From Vibrio echinoideorum (GTDB lineage Bacteria; Pseudomonadota; Gammaproteobacteria; Enterobacterales; Vibrionaceae), in NCBI RefSeq assembly GCF_024347455.1, contig NZ_AP025483.1:3162001-3226000 (forward strand): DNA of 64,000 nucleotides, in the 5' to 3' direction. This document shows, piece by piece, positions 52,738 through 60,257 of the stretch (the stretch's first letter is position 1; the number at the start of each line of letters is the position of its first letter). The notes below the pieces were generated by a model. The model saw only the letters and a list, made by a program, of their open reading frames with translations. It made no database searches and was not told the origin of the DNA. The position numbers and the translations under genes were made by a program.

Positions 52738-52754
52738 TGCAGCTTCCATACCAA
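52738..52754 (-). promoter_or_regulatory. Sigma-54 (RpoN) promoter of pspG
   Basis: On the minus strand TTGGTATGGAAGCTGCA carries the -24 GG and -12 GC separated by ten bases, with flanks resembling TGGCAC-N5-TTGCA. It is about 50 bases before the pspG ATG. Confidence 0.7.
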
Positions 52755-52793
52755 GTTAGTGAAACCAATAAAACCCTTACTTATCAGGCAAAT

Positions 52794-52825
52794 AAAAAGC
52801 CACACATCTAAATGCGTGGCTTTTA
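52794..52825. terminator. Hairpin between dusA and pspG
   Basis: Stem AAAAGCCAC (52795-52803) / GTGGCTTTT (52816-52824) with a 12-base loop. It ends the dusA transcript before the pspG promoter. Confidence 0.75.
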
Positions 52826-52937
52826 AAGAAACTATCAATGGTAAATTTAGCCTCTAGTGGCGAATTTAGCCTTAGATTTTTAAGCTTAAGTTTTTAAGCT
52901 TAGGTTTTTTAGCTCGAACTTTTAACCTCGAGGGAGG

Positions 52938-53942
52938 TTATACGTTTAGCTCTTTAGGGATCTTAGCTAATGCTGTCTGCATCACTTCGATACCTGCACC
53001 TTTCTTATGTGCGTTTTCACTGATGTAGCGACGCCATTGTCTTGCGCCCGGCATACTTTGGAACAAACCAAGCATATGACGAGAGATGTGTCCTAAGCTT
53101 GCACCATTTGAAAGCTCACGCTCAATGTACGGGTACATTTCTTCAACCACTTGTGAGCGCTTCTTGATTGGCGTGTCTAAACCAAAGATCTGCTGATCGA
53201 CTTCAGCCAAGATAAACGGGCTATGGTAAGCCTCACGACCGATCATCACACCATCAAGGTGTTGCAAGTGCTCTTTAGTTTGCTCCAGAGTAGTAACGCC
53301 ACCATTCACGGCAATCACAAGATCAGAGAAGTCTTTCTTGATTTGGTATGCACGATCGTAATCTAGCGGTGGAATCTCTCGGTTCTCTTTCGGGCTAAGA
53401 CCACTCAACCATGCTTTACGAGCATGAATAGTAAATTGCTCACAGCCGCCTTTTTCAGAAACCGTCGAAACAAACTTAGTTAAGAACTCATAAGAGTCTT
53501 GGTCGTCGATACCAATACGCGTTTTCACGGTAATTGGAATATCAGTGACTTCTTTCATCGCCGACACACAATCTGCCACCAGCTCAGGCTCAGCCATTAG
53601 GCAAGCACCAAAGCGGCCATTCTGAACTCGGTCTGAAGGGCAACCGACATTAAGGTTGATTTCATCATAGCCACGCTCACCAGCAAGCTTGGCACAAGCA
53701 GCCAGATCAACCGGGTTTGAACCGCCGAGTTGAAGCGCAAGAGGATGTTCTTGTTCGTTATATTCTAGAAAATCGCCCTTACCATGTAAGATCGCACCTG
53801 TTGTTATCATTTCCGTGTACAGAAGCGTCTGCTGAGAAAGCAAACGGTGAAAGTAACGACAGTGACGGTCAGTCCAATCGAGCATGGGTGCAACAGAAAG
53901 TCGGTTACTAGCGTATTTACTGGTTTTATTAGTGTTTGTCAT
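52938..53942 (-). CDS. dusA: tRNA-dihydrouridine(20/20a) synthase DusA
   Basis: 334 aa. This flavoenzyme reduces uridines 20/20a in the tRNA D loop. The N-terminal [12 protein letters not shown] segment (18-29), the catalytic Cys101 in [19 protein letters not shown], and the FMN-binding VNGGVTT and GREAYHSPF segments are present. The gene is intact although an element is integrated at its 5' end. Integrases of this class target the codons around PMLDWTD, so the first ~20 codons and the promoter may have been supplied by the element. The next gene upstream is the element's integrase, divergent. Confidence 0.95.
   Translation of the reverse strand: MTNTNKTSKYASNRLSVAPMLDWTDRHCRYFHRLLSQQTLLYTEMITTGAILHGKGDFLEYNEQEHPLALQLGGSNPVDLAACAKLAGERGYDEINLNVGCPSDRVQNGRFGACLMAEPELVADCVSAMKEVTDIPITVKTRIGIDDQDSYEFLTKFVSTVSEKGGCEQFTIHARKAWLSGLSPKENREIPPLDYDRAYQIKKDFSDLVIAVNGGVTTLEQTKEHLQHLDGVMIGREAYHSPFILAEVDQQIFGLDTPIKKRSQVVEEMYPYIERELSNGASLGHISRHMLGLFQSMPGARQWRRYISENAHKKGAGIEVMQTALAKIPKELNV
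53862..53888. other. Predicted attachment site (attL) in the dusA 5' end
   Basis: These codons (PMLDWTDRH of DusA) correspond to the hot spot used by dusA-associated integrases. The placement is inferred from family knowledge and from the adjacent integrase. The partner repeat would be outside the window, and I could not find one inside it. Confidence 0.35.
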
Positions 53943-53959
53943 GATTCAGTCTCAATTAA

Positions 53960-53979
53960 TACTGTACAAACATACAGTG
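53960..53979. promoter_or_regulatory. LexA (SOS) box between dusA and the integrase
   Basis: TACTGT-ACAAACAT-ACAGTG matches the core CTGT-N8-ACAG perfectly and nearly the full 20-base palindrome. It lies 18 bases upstream of dusA and 68 bases upstream of the integrase, so it could control either or both. Confidence 0.75.
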
Positions 53980-54012
53980 AATTACCTAGAATTAAACGGA
54001 ATTACTTCCTGT

Positions 54013-54032
54013 AGTACCCCTCAAGTACCCCT
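54013..54032 (+). repeat. Direct repeats AGTACCCCT before the integrase (possible arm sites)
   Basis: AGTACCCCT occurs at 54013-54021 and 54024-54032, one helical turn apart (11 bp). A third copy in inverted orientation is at 54220-54228 inside the integrase gene. Clusters of short repeats beside an integrase commonly are arm-type binding sites. Confidence 0.5.
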
Positions 54033-54046
54033 TTAGGAGTTGGACA

Positions 54047-55114
54047 ATGGCAAGTTATACCATCGAGACCAGAAAGCTAAAAAGCGGTGAACCAAGGTTC
54101 AAGGTAACAATCATCGTTAAAAAGAATTCGCGCATTATACACAGGGAAAGCAAAACTCTAAAAAAGAAAGCACTCGCTAAAGCTTTCGGTAAAAAAAGGG
54201 TAGCTGAACTAGAAGCTCAAGGGGTACTCAATCAGCCAAAAACAGTCCCCCTTTCGGTACTCCTCGATTTGTTCATGGCTGAGCGTGATCTCTGGGACAA
54301 TACAGGCCGAACAAAACGCTACGTTATTAAAATGCTTAGGGATTGCGACATAGCCCAAGTTGAGAGTAATCAGCTAAGAACTAGCGACTTAATCGAGCAC
54401 TGTAAAAATAGAAGAGGCGCAGGAGCCAAACCCGCAACGATTTATCATGATATTGCTTACCTACGTTCTGTCATGAAAAAGTCTAAACCTGTCTTCAACA
54501 TCGACACCAATCACCAGATATTTGATGAAGCCGTACCTGTTCTAATTGATATGGGGTTAGTCGGCAAGAGTCAGAAACGAACACGTCGCCCTACTTCTGA
54601 AGAACTGAAACTCTTAAAGCTTGGATTAGAACAACGTGAGTCTTTTCGTCCAAACGGCACAACTCGAATCCCATTCACCGATATTCTTGAATTTAGCATT
54701 CTTACTTGTATGAGAATTGGTGAAATCTGCAAGCTGCGTTGGGAAGACCTCAACCAAGAACATAAAACGATACTCGTTAGAGATAGAAAAGACCCAAGAA
54801 AAAAAGAAGGGAATCACATGATTGTTCCGTTACTTGGTGAATCCTATGGGATCGCGCTAAAACAACCAGATAAATGTGAGCTTATTTTCCCGTACAACTC
54901 ACGAAGTGTTAGCGCAGGCTTTCAGAGAGTTAGAAACGAATTAGGCATTGAGGACTTGAGATATCACGACTTGAGAAGAGAGGGGGCTAGTAGATTATTT
55001 GAAAAGGGCTACTCGATTGAAGAAGTAGCCCAAGTAACAGGACACCGAAATCTAAATATACTATGGCAAGTTTATACTCAGCTCTACCCATCACGGTTAC
55101 ACTCAAAATCGTAA
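54047..55114 (+). CDS. Tyrosine recombinase / phage integrase (dusA-associated)
   Basis: 355 aa. It has an N-terminal arm-binding-like part (YTIETRKLKSGEPRFKV), a SAM-like core-binding domain (about 66-165) and a C-terminal catalytic domain. The catalytic residues visible are Arg223 (CMRIGEICKLRW), a Lys in the beta hairpin near 248-253, His307 and Arg310 (YHDLRREG), His333 (TGHRN) and Tyr343 or Tyr347. It should integrate and excise the element at dusA. AGGAG lies 7 bases before the ATG. Flanking SOS and repeat sites suggest regulated excision. Confidence 0.92.
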   Translation: MASYTIETRKLKSGEPRFKVTIIVKKNSRIIHRESKTLKKKALAKAFGKKRVAELEAQGVLNQPKTVPLSVLLDLFMAERDLWDNTGRTKRYVIKMLRDCDIAQVESNQLRTSDLIEHCKNRRGAGAKPATIYHDIAYLRSVMKKSKPVFNIDTNHQIFDEAVPVLIDMGLVGKSQKRTRRPTSEELKLLKLGLEQRESFRPNGTTRIPFTDILEFSILTCMRIGEICKLRWEDLNQEHKTILVRDRKDPRKKEGNHMIVPLLGESYGIALKQPDKCELIFPYNSRSVSAGFQRVRNELGIEDLRYHDLRREGASRLFEKGYSIEEVAQVTGHRNLNILWQVYTQLYPSRLHSKS

Positions 55115-55162
55115 CAAAAGAACTAAATAACCAATTTAGTCTCCCATAAATAATTTCGATTT

Positions 55163-55185
55163 AAGAGCAACAACCGCTCTTTTTG
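55163..55185 (+). terminator. Weak terminator after the integrase
   Basis: Short stem AAGAGC (55163-55168) / GCTCTT (55176-55181) followed by TTTT. Confidence 0.4.
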
Positions 55186-55208
55186 CTTAATGGTTAGTGC
55201 AGGAACAC

Positions 55209-56252
55209 CTAGGCTTCCTGCATGAATTGAGCTAAAAGCTCTATATCACTTGGGGCCATTGTCGCAGTGAAATGACTAAACTCACAAATGGTCGAAATAG
55301 CATGTTTACGGACATTAATATTACCGGCTCCATCAATCACATAACAAACTTTGTGCCCTTTTGCTGTTACTTTCTCGTATACAGACTGCGCTTCTCTAGC
55401 TTTTCTCTCAATAGTGCTATTGGTCGTAACTTGAAAACTAACTTCTATGCCAAATTCAAGACCCGCAGGAGATTTAACGACTAAATCAAAGTTAGTCTCC
55501 TTACTTCCCTCTTCTAGATGTCTTACTCCAGAAAGAGACCCTTCTAACTGAACAGTCCAATCAAAAGGCAGTAGATCCTTTAACTTTTTGGCGACAAATT
55601 TCTGTGAAGCGTGACCTAAGCTGTTAGCTTTTTCACCAGCTAACTGCTTACTAACTCTAATATAATTCTGCTTAACAAATGTCTCAATTTCTTCACTCTT
55701 ACCAAGGAGAGAGCCAATATTACATCTATCCTGAGCATCTTGAGGTAGCATATTATCTGGATCTAATGCACCGAATAATAGAAGCATAATTACATCGTGC
55801 ATCCTATCCGTTAAAAGCTCAAAGTTCATAACATTCTTTGCATCAACTTTAAGAGAGCTATTCGTTAAGCTACATTCATCCCCAATCTCTTTGAAGTCAT
55901 AGTTGACCTCTTGTCCTTTAAATTGAAATACCATTCGATTTTTCGGAAAACTGTCAGACAGAGGCTTCAGTTTATTTAAGGCTTCACCTCCTAAATCTGA
56001 CAAGACCATCAAATGCTTGAGAAAAATAGATGGCGTTAGATTTTCTGACTCTTTTAAAACGCTTTCCCATGAATTAAAAGATTTAGAAGCTATAGTCAAC
56101 AGTGCGATAAATTCGTCTTGAGTTTCAAGAAGTATAGGCATGGCACTATGGGCATCTGCCTTTTGGAGCATATCTTTAGACCAATGCATGACTGCATTAG
56201 CCTTTAAATCTTCTACTGTACGTTTATGTTGGTTCATATTTCTAATTCGCAT
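55209..56252 (-). CDS. Putative type II restriction endonuclease (PD-(D/E)xK type)
   Basis: 347 aa from the ATG at 56252 (a TTG one codon earlier is also open). The C-terminal part has a PD-(D/E)xK-like core. An Asp in TNFDLVVKSP (about 256) is followed after 13 residues by Glu in FGIEVSFQ (about 270), then TTNSTIERKAREAQ. The usual ExK lysine is replaced by Ser, with a Lys nearby at 284. It is divergent from a cytosine-5 methyltransferase with 119 bases between, the typical arrangement of an R-M pair. I do not recognise the specificity or a named relative. If it is a nuclease it should cut the sequence protected by the neighbouring methylase. Confidence 0.65.
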   Translation of the reverse strand: MRIRNMNQHKRTVEDLKANAVMHWSKDMLQKADAHSAMPILLETQDEFIALLTIASKSFNSWESVLKESENLTPSIFLKHLMVLSDLGGEALNKLKPLSDSFPKNRMVFQFKGQEVNYDFKEIGDECSLTNSSLKVDAKNVMNFELLTDRMHDVIMLLLFGALDPDNMLPQDAQDRCNIGSLLGKSEEIETFVKQNYIRVSKQLAGEKANSLGHASQKFVAKKLKDLLPFDWTVQLEGSLSGVRHLEEGSKETNFDLVVKSPAGLEFGIEVSFQVTTNSTIERKAREAQSVYEKVTAKGHKVCYVIDGAGNINVRKHAISTICEFSHFTATMAPSDIELLAQFMQEA

Positions 56253-56281
56253 CAAAAAGCCAAAGATAGTAGAATGACCAG

Positions 56282-56312
56282 AAAATGGCCCCTACTGTAT
56301 AGTGGCCATTTT
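56282..56312. promoter_or_regulatory. Inverted repeat in the R-M divergent promoter region
   Basis: AAAATGGCC (56282-56290) and GGCCATTTT (56304-56312) form a perfect 9-base inverted repeat with a 13-base spacer, between the endonuclease and methyltransferase starts. It could be an operator for methylase autoregulation or simply two methylation sites (both contain GGCC). Confidence 0.5.
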
Positions 56313-56371
56313 ATATCAGAGACTTAGAAAAAAACCATCCTCTTTAAGGGTTTATTAGAAGTAGGCATTGA

Positions 56372-57622
56372 ATGATTAAATTCGTAGATCTTTTCGCTGG
56401 CACCGGCGGTATTCGCCTTGGGTTTGAACAAGCCTGCAACGAACTAAACATCAAGACTCAGTGTGTTTTCAGTTCAGAGATAGATAAAAAAGCAGCGTCC
56501 TCTTATGAGCTTAATTTCGGCGAGAACCCTCTATCCGATATAACAAAAATAAAAGAACTACCTGATTTCGATTTTTTGCTTGCTGGATTCCCATGCCAGG
56601 CATTCTCTTATGCAGGGAATCAAAACGGATTTTCTGACGAAACTCGAGGAACCCTTTTCTTTGACATACTCCGAATTCTAAAAGATAAAAAACCAAAGCA
56701 CTTATTATTAGAAAATGTTCGCGGCCTAACGACTCACGATAAAGGAAATACATTCCGTGTTATCAAAGAATCACTTATCGAGCTTGGTTATAGCATTGAT
56801 TTTGCACTCTTAAATTCAAGTGAGTTTGGATTACCTCAAAACCGAGTCAGGATTTATATAGTGGGAACGCTAGGCGAGGAAGCTAAATTATCACTTGAAG
56901 ATAGTTTAGGTGCCATCGATACCAACAAGTTTATTAGTAAACAGGGCGCAGCCACAGTCTCAGACATTCTAGAAACTAACGTTGACAAAAAGTACCATTG
57001 TAGTGAGTCGTTCCAAGAGAAGCTTCAAACAGTTATTGGTAGTGATTTATCTAAGCTTAACGGCTACAGACTTAGCGATTACCGTGGTGGAAAAACACTT
57101 CACTCATGGAACCTTGGAATAAAAGGTGAATGTTCTGTAGACGAAGTTGAGTTTTTGAATTTACTCATAGCTAACAGGCGAAAGAAAATATTTGGTACAC
57201 ATCAAGATGGTAAGAGCTTAACTAAAGAGCAGATTCTAACCTTTTATTCACTTGGAAACTTTGATGATGTAAGCGAGTCTCTGATCGAAAAAGGTTACTT
57301 GAAAAATATCGAAGGCAAATACAAACCAGTATGCGGGAACATGTCCTTTGAGGTGTTTAAGTTCTTAGACCCTAAAAGTATATCTTTAACGTTGACAGCT
57401 TCAGACTCTAATCGATTAGGCATAATACAAAACAACATAGCTCGAAGACTAACTCCTCGAGAGTGCGCACGATTACAAGGCTATCCAGAAAGCTATAAAT
57501 TGCTCGAAAATGATAATGCGGTGTACAAGCAGATGGGTAATGGTGTATCTGTACCTGTCATAAAGCATGTAATCAAAGACTTCTTTACCCAAAGCGTTCT
57601 AAGCGACAAAAAATGCTCATAA
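56372..57622 (+). CDS. DNA (cytosine-5) methyltransferase
   Basis: 416 aa. All key C5-methylase motifs are visible: motif I DLFAGTGGIRLGFE (about 6-19), motif IV GFPCQAFS with catalytic Cys75, motif VI ENVRG (114-118), motif VIII QNRVRIYIVG (156-165), and the C-terminal motifs IX-X (RRLTPRECARLQGYP and YKQMGNGVSVPV). The target-recognition region between motifs VIII and IX (about 170-370) is long and gives no readable specificity. It probably protects the host from the adjacent endonuclease, and also protects the element's own DNA. The ribosome site is weak. Confidence 0.93.
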   Translation: MIKFVDLFAGTGGIRLGFEQACNELNIKTQCVFSSEIDKKAASSYELNFGENPLSDITKIKELPDFDFLLAGFPCQAFSYAGNQNGFSDETRGTLFFDILRILKDKKPKHLLLENVRGLTTHDKGNTFRVIKESLIELGYSIDFALLNSSEFGLPQNRVRIYIVGTLGEEAKLSLEDSLGAIDTNKFISKQGAATVSDILETNVDKKYHCSESFQEKLQTVIGSDLSKLNGYRLSDYRGGKTLHSWNLGIKGECSVDEVEFLNLLIANRRKKIFGTHQDGKSLTKEQILTFYSLGNFDDVSESLIEKGYLKNIEGKYKPVCGNMSFEVFKFLDPKSISLTLTASDSNRLGIIQNNIARRLTPRECARLQGYPESYKLLENDNAVYKQMGNGVSVPVIKHVIKDFFTQSVLSDKKCS

Positions 57623-57626
57623 AACT

Positions 57627-57649
57627 AAAGCCCTCTTATTGAGGGCTTT
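57627..57649. terminator. Bidirectional terminator between methyltransferase and late operon
   Basis: Stem AAAGCCCTC (57627-57635) / GAGGGCTTT (57641-57649), loop of 5. It overlaps the stop of the 52-aa gene on the minus strand. Confidence 0.7.
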
Positions 57650-57794
57650 TACTTTCAAGTCGAGTCAAACGCTCATCCATCTTTTCCATCATTAAGCGCA
57701 GCCACTTAACATCAGTTTTAAGTGTGATACCTACACCTACCCCACTAGATAGCGCACTGACAACGGCGATTATTAGTGTTTGATACTCCGCCAT
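57636..57794 (-). CDS. Small membrane protein with charged coiled-coil tail (52 aa)
   Basis: 52 aa. A hydrophobic helix (about 6-25, TLIIAVVSALSSGVGVGITL) is followed by a heptad-like charged tail (WLRLMMEKMDERLTRLESK). Its ATG overlaps the stop of the next upstream gene (TAATG), so it is probably translated by coupling. The layout resembles small phage lysis accessory proteins (holin or spanin type); that role is inference. Confidence 0.65.
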   Translation of the reverse strand: MAEYQTLIIAVVSALSSGVGVGITLKTDVKWLRLMMEKMDERLTRLESKSPQ

Positions 57795-57991
57795 TACTTG
57801 AACTCATTGCGTAGGGTTTCCCATAGGCCAATTGCTAATGGAACTAAGGTACCCAAAAGCCCGCCATACTGAACGCCCGTTTCTGATACGCTCGCTGTGA
57901 GTAATTCAGGGTGTCCCGCAGCAAGAGCAATACCCGCCCCTATTAACGCAAGCCCTTTCTTAGTCGATAGCTGTTTAAAATCCACTTTCAT
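57794..57991 (-). CDS. Small double-spanning membrane protein, holin-like
   Basis: 65 aa with two hydrophobic stretches (about 13-25, LALIGAGIALAAG, and about 43-57, GGLLGTLVPLAIGLW). These are separated by a short polar loop, and the ends are charged. Holins have this size and shape. It lies next to a lysozyme-like gene at the end of the operon, which supports a lysis role. AGGGGC is upstream of the ATG. Confidence 0.68.
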   Translation of the reverse strand: MKVDFKQLSTKKGLALIGAGIALAAGHPELLTASVSETGVQYGGLLGTLVPLAIGLWETLRNEFK

Positions 57992-58000
57992 TTTTAGCCC

Positions 58001-58090
58001 CTAGCTGTTGATGCGCTTCCAGATATAAGCGCTGATTAAAGCGGTCAGAATCCCAACCGCCAAACGTTGCATTGCTTCTTGCTTGGTCAT
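58001..58090 (-). CDS. Micro membrane protein (29 aa)
   Basis: 29 aa: a short N-terminus (MTKQEAMQR), one helix (LAVGILTALISAYIW) and a basic end (KRINS). Its ATG overlaps the stop of the lysozyme-like gene by 4 bases (ATGA), a strong sign of real coupled translation. Function unknown; possibly a lysis or virion-membrane peptide. Confidence 0.55.
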   Translation of the reverse strand: MTKQEAMQRLAVGILTALISAYIWKRINS

Positions 58091-58557
58091 ACAAGCGCTA
58101 CCCCTGCGGCTGCATCACTCACTGAGTAATATCGACCAACTTCCATGATGGACATGGCATGAACGAGACGAGTCATGAAGTGATCGTCATAAAGATTTAA
58201 AGCTGCACTTGGATTCACGCCCACTTTGCTAGCCACAAACTGAATGTAATTTTCGGTATCGTTGTTATCACTCTCTGGCGCCCAACGATGGATAATGCCC
58301 GAGAGCGTATTCAGTCCATAAAGGTTCTGATAGTTGCGGATGAGTTTGGTCGCAGCTCGAAAGCCGTACTTTGAATCAGAGAAAGTTTCAAAAGCCTTAT
58401 CTTTCGATGGCGTGACCTTACCCGTCCAAGCATTGCCACTAATGCGAATGTTGAGCGGGTTGTTATTACGAACCCCGCGATTAAGTTGTGATTTCATAAC
58501 TTTTTGCCCCTGATATAGAGAAAGGATTAAGGCAATAACAATAAGTGCGCGAATCAT
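58087..58557 (-). CDS. Lysozyme/transglycosylase-like phage protein
   Basis: 156 aa. A signal-anchor-like helix (3-14) is followed by a domain beginning NRGVRNNNPLNIRISG (about 26-41), with AFETFSDSKYGFRAATKLI and SGIIHRWAPESDNNDTENYI. This pattern is found in phage proteins with a lysozyme-like fold that act as virion-associated or endolysin-type peptidoglycan hydrolases. It probably opens the cell wall at entry or exit. AGGAGG stands just before the ATG. Confidence 0.75.
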   Translation of the reverse strand: MIRALIVIALILSLYQGQKVMKSQLNRGVRNNNPLNIRISGNAWTGKVTPSKDKAFETFSDSKYGFRAATKLIRNYQNLYGLNTLSGIIHRWAPESDNNDTENYIQFVASKVGVNPSAALNLYDDHFMTRLVHAMSIMEVGRYYSVSDAAAGVALV

Positions 58558-58577
58558 GTAGCCTCCTACGATTAGAC

Positions 58578-59219
58578 TTACGACACGCCCAAACCAACCA
58601 AAGTCACATCACCACCATGCAGGAACACTCTCGACAAAATTTCTTTGTCCGTTCTTCCACTATCGGAGGTGTAAGCTGCATCGCCTCTGATCATCAGATG
58701 TAGAATGACTTTTTCTTTTCCTTTGATAAGTTCCTTATCAACCCATAAGACAGCCGTTTCATTTGCAGTGACTCGCTGCCCTAGCTCTGAAGGAGTGCCG
58801 TGAACCGTCGTACTTTTTAGGTCTAACTTTGTAACGTAACCATCGGGGGATTTGATGACGTTGCCTTGCTCATCAGCTAAAACAACAGCAAAGCCCAATT
58901 CCCCCTCAAAATTGGATAGGCGAAGCATGGTTGAAAGGTTGAAGAAAAACTTAACAAAGGGCTCATCACTTTCAGGAGCTAAAGAAATCAATGGCAAGAT
59001 ATCCATGTCTCCAAATTCAGAGAACTCAGATACACTGTATGTAAGCAAAAATCCGTCTAGGTCTTCGTTCCAACCTTCTCGGCCACTTCGATAAAAATCA
59101 CCTTGAATAATCGGTATCGCTAATGGTGCATCAGAACTGGGTTCACCAAAGTTCATGTGCTCATACAGAAATTCGATTTTATTTCGACTGTTACCCGTAG
59201 GTAGTGGTGGTAATAGCAT
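58578..59219 (-). CDS. Element protein of unknown function (213 aa)
   Basis: 213 aa from the chosen ATG. I do not recognise it. It has no membrane helix or signal peptide, is acidic and looks beta-rich (FFFNLSTMLRLSNFEGELGFAV, VILHLMIRGDAAYTS, VFLHGGDVTLVGLGVS), which would fit a virion surface or spike protein. The frame extends upstream to 59309 but overlaps the preceding gene. The ATG at 59219 follows that gene's stop by one base and has GGAG 8 bases upstream. Confidence 0.65.
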   Translation of the reverse strand: MLLPPLPTGNSRNKIEFLYEHMNFGEPSSDAPLAIPIIQGDFYRSGREGWNEDLDGFLLTYSVSEFSEFGDMDILPLISLAPESDEPFVKFFFNLSTMLRLSNFEGELGFAVVLADEQGNVIKSPDGYVTKLDLKSTTVHGTPSELGQRVTANETAVLWVDKELIKGKEKVILHLMIRGDAAYTSDSGRTDKEILSRVFLHGGDVTLVGLGVS

Positions 59220-59220
59220 G

Positions 59221-59826
59221 TTAATACTCCAATATATGCGCTGTATCTGTATCAGGCTCTGTTCCTGACAAAGTGAATCCCGCAGTGGTTTCAAGCGTGA
59301 CCGACTCACCCGCGACTAACTCAAAACCTTTGAGACTCAACACCCCTGTATTACTTGCAGGCGCTTTGATAATTATCCCTTTACGGTTGGCATTAGCGGG
59401 AACAGGCATTGGCAATTCACCAGAACGCCCAAGGAGTTCATTACTAACAGCTACGCTTACTATCTGATTGGGTTCAAGACGTACGCTCTGATTAGGTTCA
59501 AGACGTACTTCTGGCAACTCGCTGACTTTCATACTTTGACCAGGTACCAATTCGATTTGCGGCATAGTTTGAATTTCTAGCTTTTGTCCTTCAACTGGTG
59601 GGGTAAAATCCCCACGACCATGCTCCAGTGAAAGGCTACCCTCACCACTAAGTAAGATGCGCCCCATTGGTTTTCCATAACGAAGAACCGAGCCACTAGG
59701 CAAAGTAAATTCCTCGCCAGCATCATCTAATCGAACTGACAATTTGCCTTTATACGACTCAATAAAAAGCCAACTAGATTCTACGGTTAAGGGAACGACT
59801 TGCCCTTTTATTAGAGTGAGGTTCAT
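59221..59826 (-). CDS. Element protein with internal repeat (201 aa)
   Basis: 201 aa, unrecognised family. It is beta-rich, with a mid-region carrying two tandem copies of an 8-residue unit (VRLEPNQS, VRLEPNQI; about 111-126), encoded by a 24-base repeat at 59464-59508. Similar PxQSV/ELVPGQSMKV and LVAGESVTLE phrases recur on either side, suggesting a repetitive beta-helix or stalk. A virion spike or vertex component is plausible but not proven. The start overlaps the preceding stop by 4 bases (ATGA). Confidence 0.65.
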   Translation of the reverse strand: MNLTLIKGQVVPLTVESSWLFIESYKGKLSVRLDDAGEEFTLPSGSVLRYGKPMGRILLSGEGSLSLEHGRGDFTPPVEGQKLEIQTMPQIELVPGQSMKVSELPEVRLEPNQSVRLEPNQIVSVAVSNELLGRSGELPMPVPANANRKGIIIKAPASNTGVLSLKGFELVAGESVTLETTAGFTLSGTEPDTDTAHILEY

Positions 59827-60254
59827 TTTTTCACCGCCTTAAATAAAACAAAACCAAACACAAATACAATCACGGCCATAAGAACTAATTGCTGTTTATT
59901 GAGAGCGCTTTGTCCGTTGTCTTGTTTGAACTTGGCAAGCTCAGTTAGCTTGTCGAGGTTCTGTGTATTTTGAGCCGCTTGATTACCCGCAAGCCCTGCT
60001 ATCATTTGAAGGTTTTCGCTATTACTTGAGCTGTATTCTTTGAGCGCACCATTGGCGAGCGCTAATGATTCATCGAGCGCGTCACCTGCAAAATCAAACG
60101 ACTTAGCCACACTGCCATAATCGGTGGACGTGGCATTAATCGTTGAACCTTCAATACCACTCAGTGCAACGCCGAGGTTGTCACCGCTGATAGCATTTTG
60201 ACTACTGGTATTCTTTGTACTGGTGCTATTGCTTGAACTGGATTTACCACCCAT
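59823..60254 (-). CDS. C-terminally anchored membrane protein (143 aa), probable virion membrane protein
   Basis: 143 aa. The Ser/Thr/Asn-rich N-terminus (GGKSSSSNSTSTKNTSSQN) is followed by a helical middle with Ala-rich and coiled-coil-prone segments. One C-terminal transmembrane helix (about 122-140) is closed by KK. The layout matches minor membrane proteins of tailless phages, which sit in the internal lipid layer under the capsid. No catalytic motif is seen. Confidence 0.65.
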   Translation of the reverse strand: MGGKSSSSNSTSTKNTSSQNAISGDNLGVALSGIEGSTINATSTDYGSVAKSFDFAGDALDESLALANGALKEYSSSNSENLQMIAGLAGNQAAQNTQNLDKLTELAKFKQDNGQSALNKQQLVLMAVIVFVFGFVLFKAVKK

Positions 60255-60257
60255 GCA

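Noticed and set aside
52850..52925. Imperfect repeats of TTTTTAAGCTTAAG near the dusA 3' end, considered as a regulatory array
   Set aside because: Only two to three diverged copies of a low-complexity sequence after a gene end; no reason to assign a function.
55199..55219. AGGAA...TTCCT symmetry at the end of the nuclease gene, considered as an att core
   Set aside because: It is a short imperfect hairpin over the stop codon; the integrase family points to dusA for attachment.
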